Of a DNA stretch of 64,000 nt, positions 37,001-46,000 are shown piece after piece. The notes below the pieces were generated by a model, which was given only the letters and a program-made list of their open reading frames with translations, searched no databases and had not been told where the DNA came from. Position 1 is the first letter of the stretch. The number at the start of each line of letters is the position of its first letter. The translations under genes and the position numbers were made by a program. The stretch lies in assembly GCA_002633025.1 (NCBI GenBank), contig NMRB01000275.1:348939-412938 (forward strand), written 5' to 3'. The stretch is from Notospermus geniculatus (Eukaryota > Nemertea > Pilidiophora > Heteronemertea > Lineidae).

Positions 37001-40000
37001 CTGACGCAAGTGTTGGCATCATTTTCTGAAATGGGCGTTGCTCTGGCTGCAGCATATAGTACAAAAGGCGACAATACAACTTACAGGTATGTTGGCATTT
37101 CTTTGTATTAGCTTTATTCGCTGAGGACATGAAAATTGTCTGTGGTTGCAGTTGTTGAAATTGCACATTTGCTGTTGTGAAAATGTCCTTCATTGCTTTA
37201 CAGTCATTGCCTGTATAGAGGTTTCCTACTGATGTCACACGGCCGCCATATTGGCCGTCAAAATGAAGCCATGGAGGCTGCCATCTTGTTCTCAGTTCAA
37301 AAGTTTAGCGGCCCATACAGACCACTGGAAGCGTACAACTCAACAAATCACTTTACCTCTCATAGTTTCTGAGCATAAGTACATAGTTGGTCTGGTGTGA
37401 AAACCGTGTTGAAAACAAAGTGAATCGTCCATACGGCTTGCTGTAGAAGAGGCGATGACTGCCACCAACATTAAAACTGCGTGCTGAATGCTGTGCTGAT
37501 GCTGTGATGTTGCGTCATTTGACGGCCAAAATGGCGGAGATTTTGAGCTATGACGTCACGTGGGAAACCTCTATATGTCCAGGTTGGTGTTTAATGGAAT
37601 GGAAATCTTTTGCAGGCCATCTGTCGGTGATTATGTTGCAACTACTTACCTCAGTGACTGGTGCCGTGCTACCGTCATTGCCTACAATGATGAGCAGTGC
37701 ACAGTTTGGTACTTCGACTATGGAAATGAAGCAGTCGTACCAGTTACTTGGGTCCACAAACTGGATGCTGAATTTCTGGAGTGCATCGTCCCTGTGGTCA
37801 AGTGTCGAATGGCTGGCATTACTGGCACGTTCAATCGTACCTGGAGTGAAAGTGCTCTGGTGGCATTCAGTCAAATGATTAAAAATGAAGAGAAGTACAT
37901 GATCAAAGTTATGGAGATAAATGGGAACAACGTTGATGTGGAAATCTTTGACATCAACAAAACAAGGGACTTCAAGGCTGAATTGATTAACACTGGTCAT
38001 GCTGTTGAGGCAAGGTAAGTCTCGTACGACAATTTCCACTCTCGCCTGCCAAACGGTTTCTTTATTTCATGTTTTCTTCCATGTACCGTATTTTTCGGGG
38101 TAAGAGCGCAACTTTTTTCCCCAGTGAAGGTCCAAAAACGGGGGGTAGGCCTCATACAACAGTGCACCCTCAGTGTCTCTGGACATGCTGGATTACCTTC
38201 TCATCGCCCGGACCCTGCATCTCTTACCCCAGTGCGTCTCTTATAAGGATTTTTTCTGGGATGAAGGGGTGCACCTCTAATCCCAATGCACCTCATGGGC
38301 CGAAAAATATGGTAGATAGGATTGGGACCAAGGACTTAGGATTTAGTTATTTATCAGTTTGCAGTTGCATGTACATTTAGAGTCAATTTGGTGATTGCTT
38401 CCTCACGAACCTTGTTTGTGACAATCCAAACATTTGTCATTGCAGCCCCAAAGATACACAGACCTCAGCCATACGGTGCACGTAGGTGTTACATTTTCAT
38501 TTACCTCCGTAAAACCTCCGTTAGTGAACACCTCCGAATAGGGTGTCATCCCATTTCGCTTACTCCTTTTTCGCCTACACTCATTTCGCCTAAACCCATT
38601 TCGCCTAAACCCATATCGCCTAACCCATATCGCCTACTTCCCATTTCGCCTAATACCCATATCGCCTACTTCCCATTTCGCCTACTTCCCATTTCGCCTA
38701 CTTCCCATTTCGCCTACTTCCCATTTCGCCTACTTCCCATTTCGCCTATACTCATTTTGGTATGAATATGTGCATGTACAACAAAGTTTATTTTCTCTGC
38801 ACATTGGGTGATTTCAGAGTTGGTTTTAATACCGGTTTTACAGTGCTTTAATGCATTGTAAAACCGGTGTTAAAACCAACTTTGAGATCACCCATTGTAG
38901 GGTTAAAAAATCAAGGGTTCAAGTATTTTCCATGAATGCAGGGCCCTTGCGTCAACTGACAGGATATGTCTAAATTCCATGTCTGGGTGTGCTTCCCTAT
39001 ACCTCACATGGGCAATATGGCAGCATTTTCTGTACCTTTCATGTGGAACATTGACTGATGAATTAGAGTAGGTGAAATAGAAATTAAGGCGAAGTGGGTG
39101 TAGGCGAAATGAGAAGTAGGCGAAATGGGTAGTAGGTGAAATGGGGTGTAGGCGAATTGGGAATTAGGCGATATGGCTGTGGGCAAAATGGCCACGTTTT
39201 CTAGGCGAAATGGGTTTAGGCAAAATGGGTCGTAACCCCGAATAGTGAATGAACAACCCCTGAATAACAAACGTTCATTTTCGGTCCCAATTATTTCTTT
39301 GCATTAACCATTGCATTAACCGGGCCCTCCTCATAGTGAACACCTCCATATAGTGAACATTTTTTCCGGTCCCAAGGGTGTTCACTATACGGAGGTTTTA
39401 CTGCCACTTTCAATTCTAACTTCCAGTTTCATTTCAATTGAAAACCGCCTATCCTTTGCTAATCCCTATGGAAGAAATAATTAAAAATTGTTTTATTACT
39501 TTACCTTCATTTCTCCCGATTTCATTTCTACTACTAATCCATAATTAGCACCCAGCTCATTCACTTCTGGGATCTCTACCAGTAATAGAAAGTGCCTGAG
39601 GAGGACCCTGGTTGGGGTCGAAAATTTGGAGACGACTTTACGTTTACTATCATTTTGTGTGTCATTTTTGTGCTCCATGTTGGATATTATATTCATCATG
39701 TTCATGTCTCCGGACTTTCTTGTTTCCTGTTGTTTGCTGCCATTATGTTGTCTCTGTACATTGGTGAGAGTTGTGGCTGGTATAAACTGAAATTAACATA
39801 ATCAAGGTTAGGATTGCGGAGTTCCGACTCCTGTCTCTGACTCCCGATGATGATTCTCTTGTTGTGAACCGTGGCGTGGTGGACAATCTGGTGATCTCTC
39901 TCGAAACGGACACGATTTCGACTCCTGGTCANCATGGACCATTTCATTTCCGGTCCCAAGGGTGTTCACTATACGGAGGTTTTACTGCCACTTTCAATTC

Positions 40001-43000
40001 TAACTTCCAGTTTTATTTCAATTGAAAACCGCCTATCCTTTGCTAATCCCTATGGAAGAAATAATTAAAAATTGTTTTATTACTTTACCTTCATTTCTCC
40101 CGATTTCATTTCTACTACTAATCCATAATTAGCACCCAGCTCATTCACTTCTGGGATCTCTACCAGTACTAGAAAGTGCCTGAGGAGGACCCTGGTTGGG
40201 GTCGAAAATTTGGAGACGACTTTACGTTTACTATCATTTTGTGTGTCATTTTTGTGCTCCATGTTGGATATTATATTCATCATGTTCATGTCTCCGGACT
40301 TTCTTGTTTCCTGTTGTTTGCTGCCATTATGTTGTCTCTGTACATTGGTGAGAGTTGTGGCTGGTATAAACTGAAATTAACATAATCAAGGTTAGGATTG
40401 CGGAGTTCCGACTCCTGTCTCTGACTCCCGATGATGATTCTCTTGTTGTGAACCGTGGCGTGGTGGACAATCTGGTGATCTCTCTCGAAACGGACACGAT
40501 TTCGACTCCTGGTCAAGTTAGGGAGAGGTGATGAAGACCTCACAATTATGAGTGAAAGTATCGAATGTCTATAAATTGAAATCACCTGTGGATCTTCAGT
40601 TGATGGCAGATACATGCAGTCTTCGATTGAGTACCGGTAAATGCTCCACCCGTGTCAATGTTCGTTCACCTTCTGTTGTAGGAAGCTGCCAACGTACTTG
40701 AACAGGGTCCAAATTGGCAAGACGTTTGCGGTTGCTCCGTTGAATCTGAATTCGGCTGACCCATTCTATGCTGTTTTCCTTCAAGTAATTGATGGAAAAG
40801 CTTCAACTGAACTGCGGAGAGAATTCAACGAGGTCTATGACAATAGGGAAATGAATCCCAATTTCAGGTATGAATGAAATATCTTGTTGGTCAGCTGGGA
40901 AATGTGATTTGCTCTGATGTTAGTTCACGCAAGATACAATTTACTTACACCAAAGCTGGAACTTTGTTCTGTGGTTGGCCAGTACTTCCCCAGACCTATG
41001 GGGAAAATCCTGAATTAACACTTGATAATAAATACACCAAAGCTGGAACTTTGTTCTGTGGTTGGCCAGTACTTCCCCAGACCTAGGGGAAAATCCTGAA
41101 CAGAAAAAAATTAACGAAGAAATGAAGATTAATTGTTGAATTTCTGCAAGCTTGCCTTGTCAATGAGGTCACTCCTTGCCTGGAAAGAGTACTCCTTGCT
41201 GTTCTTACAAAACTTGATGGTGCTCTCACAATCAATCCTTTTCTAACCAGGCCTGAGGTGGGTGACGTAGTGGCGGCAAAATGGAGCTATGATCATGAAT
41301 GGCAGCGATCCCGCGTGACAAAAGTCGATGAGCAAACAGCCACGTATGACGTGTTCCATGTCGACCTTGGACACCGCAGTTGTGTCACATTGAATGAGAT
41401 TCGTCAGATTGATGAGAAGTATTGTGCGCTGCCGGAGATGGTCATGGCATGCAAAATGGCACATCTGCAACCAGGAGAGAGTGAGAGGGCGCTGATGCAT
41501 ATGTCTGATTGTACAAATGAGGACGGCATGATTCATGGTCTTGTCGTGGCTATTGAAAATGGTGTTATTGTCATGGAACTGCCTCTTGTAAACGTTCGTA
41601 TGAGCATGAATGAAGCTACAAGGTAAATTGTTTCATGGTCAACTCATTATAGCTTAATGCACCAAAAGGAGTTTCACACAACTTCATGCGTTTCACCCTC
41701 ACACCTGCATGTATCTCTGCATTCTAGCTGTCCTTGTTCTCGGTTTATTTCTTTGCACAGGGCTCACACTTGGGTCTAAAATTAGGGAGAAATAATGGCC
41801 CGTATTCTAGTAGGCTCCTTAACTATAAGGTCCACTTTAAGCTTTTATATTCTGCCATGCAAACAATAGCTAAAAGTAAACCTTAGAGTTAAGGAAGCTT
41901 CGAGAATACGGCACAATGTCTCCCTCCTAAAAATTTTGGGAGACTTCACTGTCAAGAGGGAGACTTCACATAAAGTTTGTGGACGACATATCTAACAAAG
42001 TTGTTTGATTTCAGCCTCTTTGCAAGAAATTAACACTTTATGATGATATTTTAGGGCATTTTGGGGTGTAGAAAATGCTTTAGAGGGTATACCCTAAAAA
42101 AATATTGGGAGGGGGCGACTTTATGTCTCCCTTGGAGTTATTTTGGGCGAAATTTTCGCCCCACGTCACCCCCAAATGTGAGCCCTGCATGCATCATTAT
42201 TCTCAGTTGTAATGGGGACGATAGCCGACTTTTTCAATAGGTGTCACTAGTGGTTAAAACTATTGAAATGAAACGGACATCCCGGTCCTGATCAATTTCC
42301 CACACAAAAGGCGTCCATTGTATTAGGACCGGGATTCGGTGTGCTGCCCTCTGTTGAGCTAGCGTCCCCATTGAATGACAGTATTAAATGATATTAGACT
42401 CGCTGCTCAAGGTCTTTATCTGATGATCTCATGATTCAGTATAACATCATAATCTTTAATGTTGTTGAAATACAGAAAAGAAAGCCAAAATCATTCATGG
42501 TTGATTGCTTCACATAAAAATGCAAGTTCTAATTTCATCTGTGATAGCATACTTCTGAAACATACATGTACTTCAGTATGATGTACATATTACATGTACA
42601 TTACATGTACAGTACATGTACTGAGAACCTTGATAAAAAGAGACTGTGGAGACTTGCGCCTGGTTTTCCTAGACTTGGTTGCCCTATCTAAGTACATGAC
42701 ATTTTCAGGTCTCTGGTGCTCGATTCCCCTCGTCACCTTTTCTCGGTCCATATTAACCATGGCTACTCTTTCCAGTTCATTCACATTGAAACACATGCCG
42801 TGTGTAACTGATGAGTGGTTCATCAGTCATGAAGAAACTGTTTCTGTCCACGTCATTCACAAGCCGGACCAGTTCTTTGCACAGCCGTTCAACAAGATGA
42901 CAGAGTACGACAGCCTTGGTGTCAAAATGACTAGCGTCTACCAAGTTATGCCAGTCAACTCGGATTTCAGGCAAGTGTGAAAAACTCTTCTTCCAGTTTG

Positions 43001-46000
43001 AATGTTTGAGGTACTGGTACTGGTGATGTCTGCTGAGCGCATTACCTGAACAGCTTGGTGCTGGTTAAGTAAACAGTGTTTCTGCCAGGAATTTTTTGAG
43101 GGGGGGGGGGATAAAGAGAAAATTTGACAGAATTCTTGGTCAGAGACACAAATTTTGACTTTCTAAGGGGGATATCCCCCTGTCCCCCCTCTGCCGAAAA
43201 CGCTGGTAAACCCATTTTTGCTGCTGAGATTATCAACTTGTAAAGTAAAGTTGATAATGGCAACGTCCACAGCATAAACGTCCAAAGGGTGGTGGATACT
43301 TCATGAATTGTTATTGAAGCTAATGACAGTCGTTTTGAACCTTCCAGGCCAGATGTTGGTGATGTCGTTGCTGCACCTTTCCATGTCGACAACAAGTACT
43401 ACAGGTCTGTTGTGCTGGGCATAGAGGGCGAGACAGTCCACGTAAGATACATAGACTGGGGCAATACCGAGATGGTGGACCTCCAACGAGTTTATAGATT
43501 AAGAGACTGTTTTATGAGGCTACCGTATGGTTCATTCGAATGTGGTTTAGCCAATCTGGAGCCGGTCGGCGAAGACTGGTCTCCAGACCTGATTAACTAC
43601 TTCGCTGCCGTCACAAACCAGATTAAATTGACCCTGAAAGTGGTTACAAAAGATTCAGAAGGAATGAAGGTGGAACTGGTGATGGATGATAACTCGACCG
43701 TCAGTGATGCATTGGTGCAGAGCGGCCTTGCAAAAAGACCAGGGACTCCTGCCAAAGTTGTGAAGGCTCCGTCTCCTCGGGCTACGATCGTTGAAGCAGA
43801 AGGCGACCCATCATCCGTAGTGATCAAGAAAAACCAGTTGCGCGAATACACTGTGACAGCTGGAATGTCCGTAGCTGCTAGTGTGGTACATTTGGGCGAT
43901 CCAACTCGGTTCTACGTTCACATTGCAACCGACGACTTTGTGACCGAACTTAACAGTGTTAATGAGAAGATCAATGCGTTCGTTGCAAAAGAAACAACAC
44001 CCTATCAGCCAAAATGTCAAGAGATGGTTGTTGCTAAGTGGCAAGGCGATTGGTACAGGGCAGCCGTCGTTAGTACACAGCAGGATGGTGATGTTCAAGT
44101 CCGATTTATCGATTATGGAAACGTTGATGTGGTAGGAGTGCAAGATATTCGCAAGTTCGGTCCTGAATTGGTGACCCGCGGATTAGCTATTACATGCTGC
44201 CTTGCCAATATCAAGCCAACAGCAGGCCGTGTGAACACAGAGCAGTTGAATCGTTTCAGTAATTTGGTATCGACGACCAAACCATATCTGTTGAAGGTTG
44301 TCAGTACAATGGGAGGTGCTGCATGTGTCGAGCTTTATGATTATGAAAATCCACAGTTCTGTATCAACCACGAGTTGGCAAAGGTACAAGGTACACCAAC
44401 ACCGACAAGACCAAAACCAAACTTCGAGGTGGCCAAGTTGGAGAGAGCAACACTTCCTCCGAACACGCCTGTTTTGGTGACAGTTAGCACATTTACAACA
44501 AATGTGTTGTTTGTCAACATGGAAAATAACTCAGGTAAGCTTTCTGGACTTCTTGTCATAACTGAACAGGCTAATGTCTACATGTCTTGAATACTGAGAT
44601 GAGAAGATATGATCTGCAAAAAAATAGGAAATCACTTCTGGTTTTGCATCAAGATGATCGTTTTCACTTGTTGCTAGAGGAACTAACAGCTCGGCTCATT
44701 CTTTGATGAACTACAACTCTATTTCTTTCAGCTGAACCCAGCTTTGCTATATTTTGCGCAGCCATCAATGAGTACTGTGGCAAAGTCCAGGAAGATGACT
44801 GCCAACTGGTCGTGGGTGAAATTATCGGAGCATTGTTCATGAGTAAGTTTGAGGGGAAACAAATTTTAGATTGAAGTGAAATATTGGAGGCCTTCAGCAG
44901 AAAATAAATTAGGGTATACTCCAAAATTTATTGCTACATGCAAGTGTGGTGATCAGTGATCAGTGTGGAGATGCAGGTACCCTACATGTAGATTGTCTTA
45001 GTTGTAGGACTTAGAAGATCTTGTGATTGGTGCTCCCTACAAAAGGATGCCAAAAATGGCAATTGGACCTGTGGACCCATAAATTTGTTTTATATCAGTA
45101 AATGTATTTGGTTCCAGGCCTCTGGTACAGAGCTGAAGTAAAGGACGTTGATGATGATAACGTGACCGTCTTCTTCATCGATTTTGGCAACACGGATGTT
45201 GTTCCTCGCTCAGATACTCGGCCACTTTCAGAGGAGTTGGTCACATATCCTATTCAAGGCATCTCGTGTCAACTGGCAGGTATGTTGAAAATAGCTTATT
45301 ACTCAGCAGGAAGTGAAGCTTGATCTGTATTGCACAGGCCTATAGCTACGTAGGGTAATACGTGAGGCGGTCTAGGAAAACCTGTCGGGTGTTGCTCAAT
45401 GATCAAGGGCTGTCAGATTGCCTGTGCATTGGTCTGCTACTGTTTACCTGTTACGAAGTACATTTCAGCTAATGAAATGTGCAGGTTTACCAAGTCCATT
45501 AACACTTTCCTCAAATGCGACATCCAATGGGTTTTCCTAGACTGTCTAGAAAATATTTTAAAACTGATTAGTGTGGAAATCACTCTAATAATAGCCTCAC
45601 GTTANAGGTCGTGTGAACACAGAGCAGTTGAATCGTTTCAGTAATTTGGTATCGACGACCAAACCATATCTGTTGAAGGTTGTCAGTACAATGGGAGGTG
45701 CTGCATGTGTCGAGCTTTATGATTATGAAAATCCACAGTTCTGTATCAATCACGAGTTGGCAAAGGTACAAGGTACACCAACACCGACAAGACCAAAACC
45801 AAACTTCGAGGTGGCCAAGTTGGAGAGAGCAACACTTCCTCCGAACACGCCTGTTTTGGTGACAGTTAGCACATTTACAACAAATGTGTTGTTTGTCAAC
45901 ATGGAAAATAACTCGGGTAAGCTTTCTGGACTACTTGTCATAACTGAACAGACTGTCGCCAAGTTAAATACAGATCATATACACTAGGAAAGTGTATTCT

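Larger units (their letters stand above)
44226..45604. repeat. Duplicated block, copy A (ends at the N)
   Basis: GGCCGTGTGAACACAGAGCA to ATAGCCTCACGTTA, repeated at 45606-47089. Includes the end of exon 26 and exons 27-28. Stops at N 45605. Confidence 0.93.

Noticed and set aside
38388-38765. 125-residue open frame rich in FRLLPISP
   Set aside because: A translation of the minisatellite; frame kept by the repeat unit, no splice or family support.
38549-39232. CRISPR-like short repeats (CCCATTTCGCC)
   Set aside because: Units are contiguous with no unique spacers, occur in inverted arms, and the host is eukaryotic. It is a minisatellite in a fold-back element.
42709-42970. Longer version of exon 25 using the acceptor at 42706-42708
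   Set aside because: It gives a frame with a stop codon when joined in phase 2; the acceptor at 42773-42775 keeps the frame.
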